From Candidatus Raymondbacteria bacterium RIFOXYA2_FULL_49_16 (GTDB lineage: Bacteria > Fibrobacterota > OXYB2-FULL-49-7 > XYB2-FULL-49-35), in NCBI GenBank assembly GCA_001789205.1, contig MFYT01000008.1:124001-188000 (forward strand): 64,000 nt of DNA, in the 5' to 3' direction. Shown here in pieces: positions 44,459 through 53,843 of the stretch; the stretch's first letter is position 1, and each line of letters begins with the position of its first letter. The translations under genes were made by a program, and so were the position numbers. The notes under the pieces are model-generated. The model was not told where the DNA came from. It searched no databases and was given only the letters and a program-made list of their open reading frames with translations.

Positions 44459-44767
44459 TCAGGTTAGGGTTGACTCTAATTTTTCTGACAACTCCTTTGC
44501 TTTAAACAATATCTGATCCATTTTATCCGAGTTATCGAGCAGTTCGCGACGGGCATCAAAAAGTTCGCCGGCAATGTTTACCGCGGTGAGGATGGCAATT
44601 TTGTACCGCTCCTTGCTGGAAACACCCGAGCCTACTTCAAGTATTTTTTCGTTTACATATTCCGCGATCCGAGCGATGGTTTCGCTGTTGGTATCGCCTT
44701 TGATAATATATTCCTCGCCTGCGATAACTACCCGGGCACTATTGGAATTTGTACTGGTATCGTTCAT
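44459..44767 (-). CDS. zapA: cell division protein ZapA
   Basis: ZapA is a small FtsZ-ring stabiliser. The 102-residue protein begins with the ZapA fold (RVVIAGEEYIIKGDTNSETI in part), then VNEKI, the AILTAVNIAGEL helix and a C-terminal coiled coil. Upstream is a 113-base AT-rich gap with a TATAAT hexamer on the minus strand (44869-44864) but no good -35 partner. The 6S RNA follows within about six bases, so zapA and ssrS may share a transcript. Confidence 0.88.
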   Translation of the reverse strand: MNDTSTNSNSARVVIAGEEYIIKGDTNSETIARIAEYVNEKILEVGSGVSSKERYKIAILTAVNIAGELFDARRELLDNSDKMDQILFKAKELSEKLESTLT

Positions 44768-44880
44768 ATGTTTAAAGCACCAATGGCTTGCATCCGTACC
44801 GGCTCTACCGGTTGAGGAAATCCTTTCTATATTTTTGTTTTGTTACAGAATTGTTTTCCCTTAATTATAATATATATTAA

Positions 44881-45132
44881 TTAAATAAAATTATCCAATT
44901 TTTTTGCTATTTCGCCAATCTGCCCTGAGAAAGAGGAGATTTTGCCCCGCCAAAGCTCCTGCGCGCCAGCAGCCTCCTTTTGAAGTTCGGCTATTTTCTG
45001 TTCGAGAGACGAGACTTCCGCCGCGCATTTCTCCTTTTCGGCCTCGAGCGCATGGACCGTATCCTGCAGTCTCTGTATCTTTTCGACCGCTTTCTCTATT
45101 TTCCCCGTAAGATCGTTGAGAATGTCCTGCAT
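44881..45132 (-). CDS. ZapB-like coiled-coil protein
   Basis: The 83-residue protein is one long amphipathic helix with heptads from about residue 8 to 80, rich in Lys/Glu/Gln/Leu, like ZapB, a division-ring coiled coil that binds ZapA. Sequence identity in such proteins is weak, so the call rests on length, coiled coil and position between pheT and zapA. It starts 18 bases after pheT. Confidence 0.6.
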   Translation of the reverse strand: MQDILNDLTGKIEKAVEKIQRLQDTVHALEAEKEKCAAEVSSLEQKIAELQKEAAGAQELWRGKISSFSGQIGEIAKKLDNFI

Positions 45133-45150
45133 ATGACAACTCCTTGTATG

Positions 45151-47526
45151 TTATGAACGTAAAACAGCTTTGTATCGGGACTTCAGTTTTGCCACTATTT
45201 TCTGGAAGGTTGATTCGACCTGCCCGTCGGTAAGCGTGGCTTCGAAGGCGCGCATGCGTATGGAAAACGCGATGGATTTCTTTCCCGCGCCAAGTTCATC
45301 GCTTCTGAAAATATCGAACACCGTGACGCTTTCGATGAGACTAGATTCGCGCTGTATGTCTCCTGCCATGCCATCGACCGAAGCGGATTCATCGACCACA
45401 ACGGCAATATCACGGTCAGAAGGCGGAAATTTTGAAACAGGTCCGCAGATAATGGACTGCCTGCGCAGGGCAAAAAGCGCCGCGAAATTTATGGTACAGT
45501 ACAACAGATCAGGTTTAAGGTCGTAGCGTTTCTTCAGTACCGCGGAAACCGGCGCCAGCACGCCCAGAGTCTCTTGTCCTACTTGCATGGAAAGGCCGGG
45601 CGCGCCACATACCTGAACCTGGGAAAATGACGGCCGTTTACCTGTAACATATTCAATGAAGGAGTCTGCCAATCCCTTGAGGTGGTATATGCTCCACTCT
45701 TCGCTCTTGTTGTCCCACCGTCTTCCTGCCACCAGTCCGGAAACCAGGATGGCGATCTCCTCGCTTTCGCGCGGCAGGACCGCGGGCCCTATTGATTCAA
45801 ACGTTTTCCCGATCTCAAATATGCGCACGTCCGTATTGTTCCTGCTAAAATTCGCCTTTGCAACAGTCAGAAGACTGGGAAGCATTGCGGTACGCATGAC
45901 AGACATATCGGGGTTGAGCGGATTTAAAAGAACAACCGGCTGCGCCGAGGCGCCAAGCCACTCAAGTTCGCGGGGATTAATAAGGCTGTTTGTCACCACC
46001 TCAGTGAGTCCATACCCCTTCATGGTTCCGCGCACGCCTGATCGGAAATCATCGAGCTGATTTTCATTTTTTACCAGGCTGATGGACGCGTGGGCGGCCG
46101 CCTGTATCCGGTTGAACCCAATGAGCCGGGCCACTTCTTCTACAATATCAACCTCTCGCGTAAGATCGGGCCTGTTTGTAGGCGCCTCAGCATCAAAGTC
46201 CTGCCCATTGCCGCAGATAATCCCGATTTTCCCAAGAACGTCCTTTATTTCACCGGCCTGGAGCGATGTTCCCAGAAGGGCGTTTACCCGTGAGGTACGC
46301 ACCGGGATTTTGACTGGCATTATTTTCCCTGGATTTTCATCGACTATGCCGTCGGAAACAATACCGCCCGCCAATTCGCAGATAAGGGCCGCGGCCCTGT
46401 CCAAAGCCTTTACTGTTCCTTCGGGGTCTGCGCCACGCTCAAACCTATATGATGATTCGGACGAAATACCTAGTTTCCGGGCTGTTTTTCTGATGCAGAT
46501 AGGATTGAAATAGGCTGATTCAAGAAGGACTTCCGTGGTCGCTGATGAAATCTCGGAGTTAAGGCCACCCATGATTCCCGCGAGCGCGACAGACCTCTTT
46601 TCATCGCAGATGAGCAGTTCGTTGCCGGCAAGAACATGTTCCTTGGCGTCGAGCGTGGTAAAGTGTTCGCCTGAGGCGGCCCGCCGGACTATAATAGCGC
46701 CCCCCTCAATTTTATCATAGTCAAAAGCGTGGAGTGGATGGCCGGTTTCCATGAGAACAAAATTCGTCACATCGACCACGTTGTTTATTGAACGCATGCC
46801 CACGGAAGCAAGTCTGTTTACAAGCCAGGCAGGAGAAGGACCAATGCTGACCCTGGCAATATGCCGGGCCGTGTACCTGGGGCAGTCCTCCGGGTCTTCA
46901 ATTTTTACGCGAATTTTGTCCGCGGTCTTGTCCCCGCCTTCCACAAGGACCGCAGAGGGCAGTGTGAGTCCGCTGTGTGTGCGTACCTGGAGTTCGCGAG
47001 CGAGTCCGATAAGGGAAAGACAGTCGGGCCTGTTTGAAAGGACCGCTATTTCAAAAACCGGATCAATGTTGAGATGGCCGGTAGTGATCGTCTCTCCGGC
47101 CTTGTATGCGTCGCTGAGCTCCAGAATGCCCGCGGCGTCTTCGCTTATGCCCAGTTCGCGGCCGGAGCAGATCATGCCTTCGGACAGTTCGCCGCGGATA
47201 TTCGCTTTTTTTATTTCAAAGCCGTTGGGCAGCTTGTTTCCCGCGCATATAAGCGCGACGGTAAGCCCAGTCTTGACATTGGGCGCTCCACAGACGATGT
47301 CGAGCGGCCGTTCCTGGCCGATATCGACCTTGTTTACTGTAAGTTTGCCGGCATTCGGATGCCGGGCGCTGTGCAGCACCTTTCCCACGACAATGCCGGG
47401 CATGGGCACGTATTGTCCTGCCACGCCCTCGACTTCAAGTCCCAGATTGGTAAAGGCCTCCGAGATTTCATTGACAGTGGCGGTAACTTCGGTGTATTCC
47501 TTAAGCCATGACAAGGGCGCTTTCAT
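45151..47526 (-). CDS. pheT: phenylalanyl-tRNA synthetase beta subunit
   Basis: The 791-residue protein has the full PheT plan: N-terminal B1, EMAP-type tRNA-binding domain (about 40-150, GKVLHSARHPNAGKL), B3/B4 editing region, B5 (VRTSRVNALLG), the catalytic-like core (NPLNPDMSVMRTAMLPSLL) and a C-terminal FDX-ACB anticodon-binding domain (PPSDRDIAVVVDE). With PheS it forms the alpha2-beta2 enzyme. Its ATG overlaps the pheS stop by four bases. Confidence 0.97.
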   Translation of the reverse strand: MKAPLSWLKEYTEVTATVNEISEAFTNLGLEVEGVAGQYVPMPGIVVGKVLHSARHPNAGKLTVNKVDIGQERPLDIVCGAPNVKTGLTVALICAGNKLPNGFEIKKANIRGELSEGMICSGRELGISEDAAGILELSDAYKAGETITTGHLNIDPVFEIAVLSNRPDCLSLIGLARELQVRTHSGLTLPSAVLVEGGDKTADKIRVKIEDPEDCPRYTARHIARVSIGPSPAWLVNRLASVGMRSINNVVDVTNFVLMETGHPLHAFDYDKIEGGAIIVRRAASGEHFTTLDAKEHVLAGNELLICDEKRSVALAGIMGGLNSEISSATTEVLLESAYFNPICIRKTARKLGISSESSYRFERGADPEGTVKALDRAAALICELAGGIVSDGIVDENPGKIMPVKIPVRTSRVNALLGTSLQAGEIKDVLGKIGIICGNGQDFDAEAPTNRPDLTREVDIVEEVARLIGFNRIQAAAHASISLVKNENQLDDFRSGVRGTMKGYGLTEVVTNSLINPRELEWLGASAQPVVLLNPLNPDMSVMRTAMLPSLLTVAKANFSRNNTDVRIFEIGKTFESIGPAVLPRESEEIAILVSGLVAGRRWDNKSEEWSIYHLKGLADSFIEYVTGKRPSFSQVQVCGAPGLSMQVGQETLGVLAPVSAVLKKRYDLKPDLLYCTINFAALFALRRQSIICGPVSKFPPSDRDIAVVVDESASVDGMAGDIQRESSLIESVTVFDIFRSDELGAGKKSIAFSIRMRAFEATLTDGQVESTFQKIVAKLKSRYKAVLRS

Positions 47527-48548
47527 ACGTGTTTGAACTGCTCCAAAAAACGAAGGTCGTTTTCGAAAAAGAGACGGATATCGGTCACATCATATTTAAG
47601 CATGGCAATTCGTTCGATTCCCATGCCAAAGGCAAAGCCTGACCATTCATCGGGATTTATTCCAACGGCGTTGAACACATTGGGGTCGACCATGCCGCAG
47701 CCCATGATCTCGAGCCATCCGGTCCGTTTGCATACAGGACATCCCTTGCTATTGCAGAGGAAGCACTGGATATCAACTTCGGCCGAGGGCTCGGTGAAAG
47801 GGAAAAAACTGGGCCTGAACTTGGACTTTACACTGTTGCCGAAATAGTTGCGCACAAAGGCGTCGATGGTGCCTTTGAGGTCGGCGAAGGTGACATGCGC
47901 GTCAATGTAGAGCCCTTCCATCTGATGAAAGAGACAATAGCTCCGCGCGCTGATCTCCTCGTTGCGATAGACCCTTCCAGGCATAATGGCCCTGATGGGA
48001 GGTTTCTGCTTTTCCATGAGCCGCACCTGGACAGGCGACGTATGGGTGCGCAGGAGAACTTCATCGCTGACATAAAAGGTGTCCTGCATGTCGCGGGCAG
48101 GATGGTGCTTGGGCGTGTTAAGCGCCTCAAAATTGTAATAGTCAGTTTCCACTTCAGGGCCTTCGGCAACGGCAAAACCCATTTTGCCAAACACGTCCTT
48201 TAACTCGTCCAGTACCATGGTAAGCGGGTGCTGACTGCCAACCACACAAGGGATCCCCGGGGCGGTCGCGTCGAACGAGGCCGCGGCTGTCGACTGGACT
48301 ACCTGGGACAAACGGTCTTCGATTGCCTGGAGCACATCGGTTTTAACCGTGTTTGCCAGGCCGCCGATTTGGCGTTTTTCGTCTATGGAAAGCGCGCCCA
48401 GATCGGCAAGCACGGCCGAGAGGTCGCTCTTTTTTCCCGTGTAGCGGGACTTTAACTGGTAAAGCTGGCCTTCGGCGCTGGCAGCCGCTATTTCAGCAAG
48501 CGCCTGTTGCCGCACAGTCTCAAGTTTTTCGGATATTGATTGCGTCAT
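47523..48548 (-). CDS. pheS: phenylalanyl-tRNA synthetase alpha subunit
   Basis: The 341-residue protein from the ATG at 48548 has the N-terminal coiled arm, then the class II core with HPLTMVLDELKDVFGKMGF, motif 2 (PGRVYRNEEISARS), FHQMEGLYID and motif 3 (GFAFGMGIERIAMLKY). The Ala position that controls p-Cl-Phe use is not checked. An upstream in-frame extension in the rplT gap has no family match. It precedes pheT. Confidence 0.97.
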   Translation of the reverse strand: MTQSISEKLETVRQQALAEIAAASAEGQLYQLKSRYTGKKSDLSAVLADLGALSIDEKRQIGGLANTVKTDVLQAIEDRLSQVVQSTAAASFDATAPGIPCVVGSQHPLTMVLDELKDVFGKMGFAVAEGPEVETDYYNFEALNTPKHHPARDMQDTFYVSDEVLLRTHTSPVQVRLMEKQKPPIRAIMPGRVYRNEEISARSYCLFHQMEGLYIDAHVTFADLKGTIDAFVRNYFGNSVKSKFRPSFFPFTEPSAEVDIQCFLCNSKGCPVCKRTGWLEIMGCGMVDPNVFNAVGINPDEWSGFAFGMGIERIAMLKYDVTDIRLFFENDLRFLEQFKHV

Positions 48549-48650
48549 GAGAGCCGCCTGGATTGGCGCCGGAACGCATATGCGCTTGCAGGAAATCGTT
48601 TGTCCCCGCAATGCCGCACACACACCCAAATTCCGGCGCAACGCCTTGGA

Positions 48651-49004
48651 TTAACCGTTCTGCTTGACGAGCGCGGCGAGTTGTTCAAAGGCCTTTTTGT
48701 CTGACACAGCAAGGTCGGCCAGCACCTTCCGGTTAAGGCTGATGCCTGCCTTTTGCAGGCCGCTGATAAACCGGCTGTATGACAGGCCAAAAAGCTTTGC
48801 CGCAGCGTTTATACGGACAATCCACAACGAACGGAAGTCGCGTTTACGGCGCCGCCTGTCGCGGTATGAATAACGCATTGCACGTTCAACCGCCTCTTTG
48901 GCCAGCTTGAAAGTGTTTTTGCGCATGCCATAATAGCCTTTGGCCTTTTTGATGATTTTTTTCCGGCGGGCGCGTGATGGAACGCTCTTTTTTACTCGGG
49001 GCAT
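48651..49004 (-). CDS. rplT: 50S ribosomal protein L20
   Basis: The 117-residue basic protein has the L20 hallmarks [19 protein letters not shown] in part, [16 protein letters not shown] and [11 protein letters not shown]20 binds 23S rRNA early in 50S assembly and in some bacteria represses its own operon. It follows rpmI by 21 bases. Confidence 0.98.
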   Translation of the reverse strand: MPRVKKSVPSRARRKKIIKKAKGYYGMRKNTFKLAKEAVERAMRYSYRDRRRRKRDFRSLWIVRINAAAKLFGLSYSRFISGLQKAGISLNRKVLADLAVSDKKAFEQLAALVKQNG

Positions 49005-49025
49005 GGGACAGTCTCCTTACATTAG

Positions 49026-49220
49026 TCAGCAGGCGAGCAGTTTTTTGATCCGGCCCTCGTCGCTCGGGTGCACCAGGGCCGCATGGCGCAGGGCGCGCTT
49101 GCGTTTTTTTGACTTTGACGTGAGAATGTGGCTTTTAAAAGCGTGACTTCTCTTTATCTTTCCGGAACCGGTCCGTTTGAACCTTTTCACCGCGCTCCGG
49201 TTTGACTTCATTTTCGGCAT
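49026..49220 (-). CDS. rpmI: 50S ribosomal protein L35
   Basis: The 64-residue basic protein has the L35 pattern [20 protein letters not shown] and [12 protein letters not shown]. It lies between infC and rplT in the conserved infC-rpmI-rplT order, with a 59-base gap after infC. Confidence 0.97.
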   Translation of the reverse strand: MPKMKSNRSAVKRFKRTGSGKIKRSHAFKSHILTSKSKKRKRALRHAALVHPSDEGRIKKLLAC

Positions 49221-49279
49221 AGTATCTCCTTATCGAAAAAGCATTTAAATATATTAATTTGCACGCACCGGATGAAATG

Positions 49280-49909
49280 CTATTCTTGTGAAACCGCCAC
49301 AGGCGCATCTTGGGCCGCCAATGCCGTTTCCTGCTCGCGCAATTTCTGCTCCCGCTCCTTTTCAGCCCGGTGTTTTTTTATAACTTCGCTCTTTCCGTAA
49401 AAGACGGACATCATGTTCCGGCCTTCGAGTTTCTGGTGCACCTCGACATTGGCGATGTCCTGCAGATCGGCCTCGGCTTTTTCAAGTATTTTCCTGCCAA
49501 AGTCGAGATAGGCCATTTCACGGCCCTTGAAGACAACGGTGACGCGTACCCGGTCGCCTTCGGCAAGGAATTCGCGCGCATGCTTGATACGATACGCGTA
49601 ATCGTGCTCCTCTGTCTTGGGGTGCATCTTGATTTCCTTGAGGTGCACAATGTGCTGTTTTTTCTTCGCGTCCTTCTGCTTTTTCGCCAATTCGTATTTG
49701 TATTTCCCGAAATCGCTGATTTTGCAGACCGGCGGTTTCGCGGTGGGTGATATCTCAATGAGGTCGAGACCTTCGCTTTCAGCGGTCGCGAGCGCTTCCT
49801 GTGTCGCGACAACGCCGACCTGCTTGCCATCGGAACCAATGAGCCGGACCTGGGGAACGCGGATCATTCTGTTGATCCGGACATCCTTAAAATCGTCTTT
49901 TGCGTTAAT
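49280..49909 (-). CDS. infC: translation initiation factor IF-3 (ATT start)
   Basis: IF-3 keeps the ribosomal subunits apart and checks the start codon. The first ATG (49867) falls inside the conserved start of the protein. Upstream, an ATT at 49909 opens the frame with INAKDDFKDVRINR, the usual IF-3 N-terminus, and has a perfect AGGAGG seven bases before it. infC of E. coli and many bacteria begins with ATT and uses it for autoregulation, so I take 49909 (209 aa). Both domains are present (VRLIGSDGKQVGV and the FKGREMAYLDFG region). The C-terminal tail is Gln/Glu/Ala-rich. Confidence 0.92.
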   Translation of the reverse strand: MNAKDDFKDVRINRMIRVPQVRLIGSDGKQVGVVATQEALATAESEGLDLIEISPTAKPPVCKISDFGKYKYELAKKQKDAKKKQHIVHLKEIKMHPKTEEHDYAYRIKHAREFLAEGDRVRVTVVFKGREMAYLDFGRKILEKAEADLQDIANVEVHQKLEGRNMMSVFYGKSEVIKKHRAEKEREQKLREQETALAAQDAPVAVSQE

Positions 49910-49922
49910 AGCGTTTCCTCCT
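49907..49922 (-). promoter_or_regulatory. ribosome site and ATT start codon of infC
   Basis: AGGAGG (49922-49917) lies seven bases before the ATT (49909-49907). A consensus Shine-Dalgarno sequence ahead of a rare start codon is the arrangement through which IF-3 represses its own translation in E. coli. Nearby ATG codons have no comparable site. Confidence 0.8.
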
Positions 49923-49949
49923 CTTGTTTAGTTATTATTAAGTAAATCT

Positions 49950-51869
49950 CTAGGGAATTGCTTTTTCCCTTATTTCCTTTTGCATGTCCTCAATGACGCT
50001 GCTGAGCGCGCATGCGCCCGCATCGCCTTTTTTGCGTTTGCGCAGCGACACGGTGTTCGCCACGCATTCCTTCTCACCTACTATGAGCATATAGGGAATT
50101 TTATTGTTTTCCGCTTCGCGGATTTTGTATCCGATCTTTTCGTCGCGGTAGTCGACCGAGGCGCGTAGGTCTGCCGCGACCAGCACCTGGTGCACGGACT
50201 CGGCATACGCGACGAATTTCTGGGACACTGGTATCACCATCGCCTGCTGGGGCGCGAGCCACAACGGCAGGTCGCCCGCATAGTGTTCGATAAGCACGCC
50301 CATGAACCGCTCCATGGAGCCTAATAGAGCCCGATGGATCATGTAGGGACGCTGCTTGTCGTTGTTTGAGCCGGCGTAGGTCATGTCGAAGCGCTCGGGA
50401 AGATTAAAATCGAACTGAATGGTGGAACACTGCCACTCGCGATTGAGCGCGTCCTTGATTTTGATGTCTATCTTGGGGCCGTAAAAAGCGCCGCCGCCTT
50501 CGTCGATGGCGCAGACAAGCCCCTCATCTTTGACCGCCTGCGCCAAGGCGGCCGTTGCGTCGTCCCACATGGCCTGGTCGCCCACGGACTTCTCTTTCGG
50601 CTTTGTCGCAAGGTATATCGCAAAGGTCTCAAACCCAAAGGCTTTGAGTATGTGCAGACAGAACCGCAACACCTTTCTGATCTCTTCGGGCATTTGATCG
50701 GGTCTGCAGATGATATGCGCATCGTCCTGGGTGAAACCACGGACACGTAATAAACCATGCAGCACGCCGCTTTTTTCGTACCGGTAGACGGTGCCCAACT
50801 CAGCCCAGCGCAACGGCAAATCACGATATGATCGCAGCGCGCTTTTGTACATGACGATATGAAAGGGGCAATTCATGGGCTTGACGTAATATTCCTGTTC
50901 GTCAATTTCCATTGCCGCGTACATGTTTTCCTTGTAAAAATCGAGGTGGCCGCTTGTCTCCCACAGCGTGGCGCGTCCAATGTGGGGTGAATACACTATT
51001 TCATACCCGTTTTTGTAATGTTCCTGCCGCCAGTAATCCTCAATAAGCGTGCGCAAACGGCCGCCGTTGGGATGCCAGAGAACCAGGCCCGGACCAACCT
51101 GTTCTGACTGCGAAAAAAGATCAAGGGTCCGGCCTACATTACGATGGTCACGTTTTTTCGCTTCTTCGAGAAACAGAAGGTATTCGTCAAGCTGCTTTTG
51201 GGCGGGAAACGCGATGCCGTAAATTCGCTGGAGCATGGCGTTCTTTTCGCTGCCGCGCCAATAGGCGCCCGCGATGCTGAGCAGTTTCACGCTTTTCACC
51301 AGGCCGGTGTGCGGCAGATGGGGCCCGCGGCAGAGATCCGTGAATTCTCCCTGGCTGTAGACCGAGATGGTTTCGCCATCGGGAAGGTCCCGGATGAGTT
51401 CGTCCTTGTATGTTTCGCCCAGGTTTGAAAAATAAGCGCGCGCCTCTTCTTTTGAAAGTTCGCGCCGGGAAAGCGGGAGATTTTGCGCGATGATCTCCTT
51501 CATTTTCGCTTCGATCCGGGGAAAATCATCGTTTGAAATAGGGGTTTGCGTATCAAAATCGTAATAAAACCCAGCGTCGATGGATGGGCCAATGGCGATT
51601 TTCACATTGGGCCACAATGATTTTACCGCCTGCGCCATGATGTGCGAGGCCGTATGCCAGAAAACCTGTTTTCCACCATCAGAATCAAATTTGACCAGTT
51701 CGACAGCGGCGCCTTCGCTCAAGGGAGCGGAAAGATCGCGCATGCTTCCGTTTACCCTCGCGGCCACGCTTGCACGCGCAAGGCCCTCGGAAATGGAAAG
51801 GGCAAGATCCATTGCGGTGGCGTGGTCGGCCAGTACTCTGGTTGAGCCGTCGGGAAGTTTTACATTCAT
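49950..51869 (-). CDS. thrS: threonyl-tRNA synthetase
   Basis: The 639-residue enzyme has a TGS domain (MNVKLPDGSTRVL), the editing/SAD region with HTASHIMAQAV and a second metal-type motif (GEFTDLCRGPHLP), then the class II core (MNCPFHIVMYKS with the zinc Cys, YRYEKSGVLHGLLRVRGFTQDDAHI, and motif 3 HRALLGSMERFMG). The anticodon-binding domain follows (about 540-635). It is co-directional with infC, 40 bases apart, the standard order, and lies downstream of tRNA-Val. Confidence 0.97.
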   Translation of the reverse strand: MNVKLPDGSTRVLADHATAMDLALSISEGLARASVAARVNGSMRDLSAPLSEGAAVELVKFDSDGGKQVFWHTASHIMAQAVKSLWPNVKIAIGPSIDAGFYYDFDTQTPISNDDFPRIEAKMKEIIAQNLPLSRRELSKEEARAYFSNLGETYKDELIRDLPDGETISVYSQGEFTDLCRGPHLPHTGLVKSVKLLSIAGAYWRGSEKNAMLQRIYGIAFPAQKQLDEYLLFLEEAKKRDHRNVGRTLDLFSQSEQVGPGLVLWHPNGGRLRTLIEDYWRQEHYKNGYEIVYSPHIGRATLWETSGHLDFYKENMYAAMEIDEQEYYVKPMNCPFHIVMYKSALRSYRDLPLRWAELGTVYRYEKSGVLHGLLRVRGFTQDDAHIICRPDQMPEEIRKVLRFCLHILKAFGFETFAIYLATKPKEKSVGDQAMWDDATAALAQAVKDEGLVCAIDEGGGAFYGPKIDIKIKDALNREWQCSTIQFDFNLPERFDMTYAGSNNDKQRPYMIHRALLGSMERFMGVLIEHYAGDLPLWLAPQQAMVIPVSQKFVAYAESVHQVLVAADLRASVDYRDEKIGYKIREAENNKIPYMLIVGEKECVANTVSLRKRKKGDAGACALSSVIEDMQKEIREKAIP

Positions 51870-51906
51870 CTAACAAAAACCCTCAAATAAAAAAATGAAT
51901 TTTAAA

Positions 51907-51980
51907 TGGGCGGTACTGGGATCGAACCAGTGACCCCTACCATGTCAAGGTAGTACTCTAACCAACTGAGCTAACCGCCC
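51907..51980 (-). tRNA. tRNA-Val (anticodon GAC)
   Basis: The minus-strand sequence folds as a cloverleaf: acceptor GGGCGGT/ACCGCCC, D arm GCTC-AGTTGGTTA-GAGT, anticodon stem CTACC/GGTAG with loop TTGACAT (anticodon GAC), and T arm CACTGG..TTCGATC..CCAGT. The discriminator is A and no CCA is encoded. The flanks TTTTAAA and TTTAAAA can extend the acceptor stem in the precursor. Confidence 0.95.
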
Positions 51981-52035
51981 GTTTAAAATCCAAAGCCATA
52001 TAAACTAACCAAATATCTCATTTGAAGTCAAGGAT

Positions 52036-53832
52036 TTATCCCATTTGGACCGCATCGGGTCGCTTCTCGGAAAGAGGAGCCGCCTGCGGAACAACAAATC
52101 TGTTTATGAAGGAATCAATATTGCGCAGATCGATCCGCTTGGGGAGCACCTTGATGTTTGTATCAGATTCTATTTTTGAGCATTCAGTGTTTTCGTCGCA
52201 GAAAAGCACCACGGGAATGTTCTTTATCTTTGCCGGATCGGACACTTCCCCCTGCCCTCTTTTCGCCACTTTGAAAAAAGGCTTTATCTGGTCCATGGGT
52301 GTTTCGGAGGAGGTGTTGACCACCAAAACATCGGGCGATCGTTCGAGCGCATCGAGCTCGGCAGGCGCCTGCACCGTGACCAATTTGTATCCCTGCGATT
52401 TCAGGTACCTGAGATGGGGTTCGAAAACACGTTTTGACAGGTCAACGACCCCAAGCGTGGTGGCGTGTTCGCCGTTTTCCCCGGTCATGGGGCCCTCTTC
52501 GGGGAATTTCTTTTCCTCCAAATTCAAAAACCTGGTGTAGATATTGATATTGTGGTATACATCGTCAAAAAAAGTCTCCTGGATGCCATATGGAAGCTTG
52601 AGCTGCATAAGAAGATCGTCGGGTATGGCATGCACAAACTGGTCGCATTCACGGCCGATATTGTACGTCTTTGCAAGAATCTGGGCAAGACCGGTGATGA
52701 TCGCCATTTCACGCGCGGGCTTTTCGGCGTGTTCGTCGAGCACCAGGAAGTTGAGGTTGTTTTTGATGCCGAATATGATATGCGACGGTATGTTCCACTT
52801 GGCAAAAAGGCTTTCGACAAGGTCGTTCTGGTTTATGCCCATCAGTTCCTGGGCCGTTTGGAGGAAGGGGGTGCCATTTTCCGTGGTTTTGCCGATGATT
52901 TGTTCGAATATTTCGCTGAAAAATTCGTCGAGCAGGAGGATGCCGAAGTCGTGGAGCAGGCCCGCGACAAAGGCCTCCTCGGGGTATTTCTGGCCTGTGA
53001 CCTTGGCGATTTTCTCGGCAATGACACCGCAGGCGAGTGAATGGTACCAAAAATCGATGCGGCTGTATCCCATGCTCTTTTCCTCGGGCGAGAACATCTT
53101 CATGACTGACATGGAAAGCGCGATGTTCTTGGTCTCGTTGAACCCGAGCCGGACAATGGCCTCCTTGATGTCTGAAATCTTGCGGTCGCGGCTGGCAAAA
53201 AGCACCGAGTTGGAGACCTTGAGTATGGTCGTGGTGATGGCCGAATCGGCCTTGATGGCCCGCGAGAGCTCAAAAGCGCCGCTCTTCATGTCCTTGGTGA
53301 TTGAGAGAATCTTGGAGATGGTGAACGGAAACGCCATGAGCTTTCCCACATATTGGACCATGACCTCGATTTTCTCGGTGGCAAGTTTTTCCTTGTCGAG
53401 GATGAACAGAAAGTCCTGTTCGCGCTTTTTCACGACCTCGGCCTGGTCGACCGTCGCGGTGGTAAACTTGCTTTTGAGAAATACTTCAAAATCGTGCAGA
53501 ATAACGCTGAACCTGAGTGGCCGGACATAGTATTTGTTGATTCCATTGAGGTATAGTTCGCGCATGAATCCTTCGTCGCCAGTGTTGCCATAGGAAATGA
53601 TGGGGATTTTCCGCGTCTTCTTGTTTTTTCGCAGGAGCCGGATGAAATACATGTGGTCCATATATGCTGCGGGCATTTCCATGATGATAATATCGGGTTT
53701 GTACTGCAGGCTGCGAACATAGTTGGCAAAATTGGGCTCGGACGATATGACCTTCATTGACTTTTGCTTGAGCGCAAGCGCCAGGATATCGTTTTCCTTC
53801 TTGTTCTGGATAACAGTGAGTACCACGACCAT
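52036..53832 (-). CDS. HDOD protein flanked by two degenerate receiver-like domains
   Basis: The 598-residue protein starts with a receiver-like fold (residues 1-115) in which the phospho-acceptor Asp is replaced by Glu52 (IIIMEMPAAYMD). A linker helix leads to an HDOD domain (about 150-370, with FPFTISKILSITKD, SNSVLFASRDRKISDIKEAIVRLGF in part, and GLLHDFGILLLDEFF). A second receiver-like segment (about 440-590; LVVNTSSETP, VVLFCDEN, LPKRIDL) ends it. HDOD proteins are often c-di-GMP or signalling scaffolds. A fixed Glu can mimic the phosphorylated state. It is 11 bases after the HD-GYP gene. Confidence 0.8.
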   Translation of the reverse strand: MVVVLTVIQNKKENDILALALKQKSMKVISSEPNFANYVRSLQYKPDIIIMEMPAAYMDHMYFIRLLRKNKKTRKIPIISYGNTGDEGFMRELYLNGINKYYVRPLRFSVILHDFEVFLKSKFTTATVDQAEVVKKREQDFLFILDKEKLATEKIEVMVQYVGKLMAFPFTISKILSITKDMKSGAFELSRAIKADSAITTTILKVSNSVLFASRDRKISDIKEAIVRLGFNETKNIALSMSVMKMFSPEEKSMGYSRIDFWYHSLACGVIAEKIAKVTGQKYPEEAFVAGLLHDFGILLLDEFFSEIFEQIIGKTTENGTPFLQTAQELMGINQNDLVESLFAKWNIPSHIIFGIKNNLNFLVLDEHAEKPAREMAIITGLAQILAKTYNIGRECDQFVHAIPDDLLMQLKLPYGIQETFFDDVYHNINIYTRFLNLEEKKFPEEGPMTGENGEHATTLGVVDLSKRVFEPHLRYLKSQGYKLVTVQAPAELDALERSPDVLVVNTSSETPMDQIKPFFKVAKRGQGEVSDPAKIKNIPVVLFCDENTECSKIESDTNIKVLPKRIDLRNIDSFINRFVVPQAAPLSEKRPDAVQMG

Positions 53833-53843
53833 GGGAGGCTACC

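Noticed and set aside
44768-44880. Possible c-di-GMP-I (GEMM) riboswitch before zapA: ACCGG-TAGAG-CCGGT hairpin followed by GGATGCAAGCC...GGTGC
   Set aside because: The GCAAAGCC core is one base short, no GNRA loop/receptor pair is seen, and the second helix would have to lie within the zapA coding region. A cmsearch with RF01051 could revive it.
46751-47536. 261-codon plus-strand frame opposite pheT
   Set aside because: It is a Ser/Pro/Thr-rich shadow frame opposite an unmistakable pheT with no ribosome site or family match.
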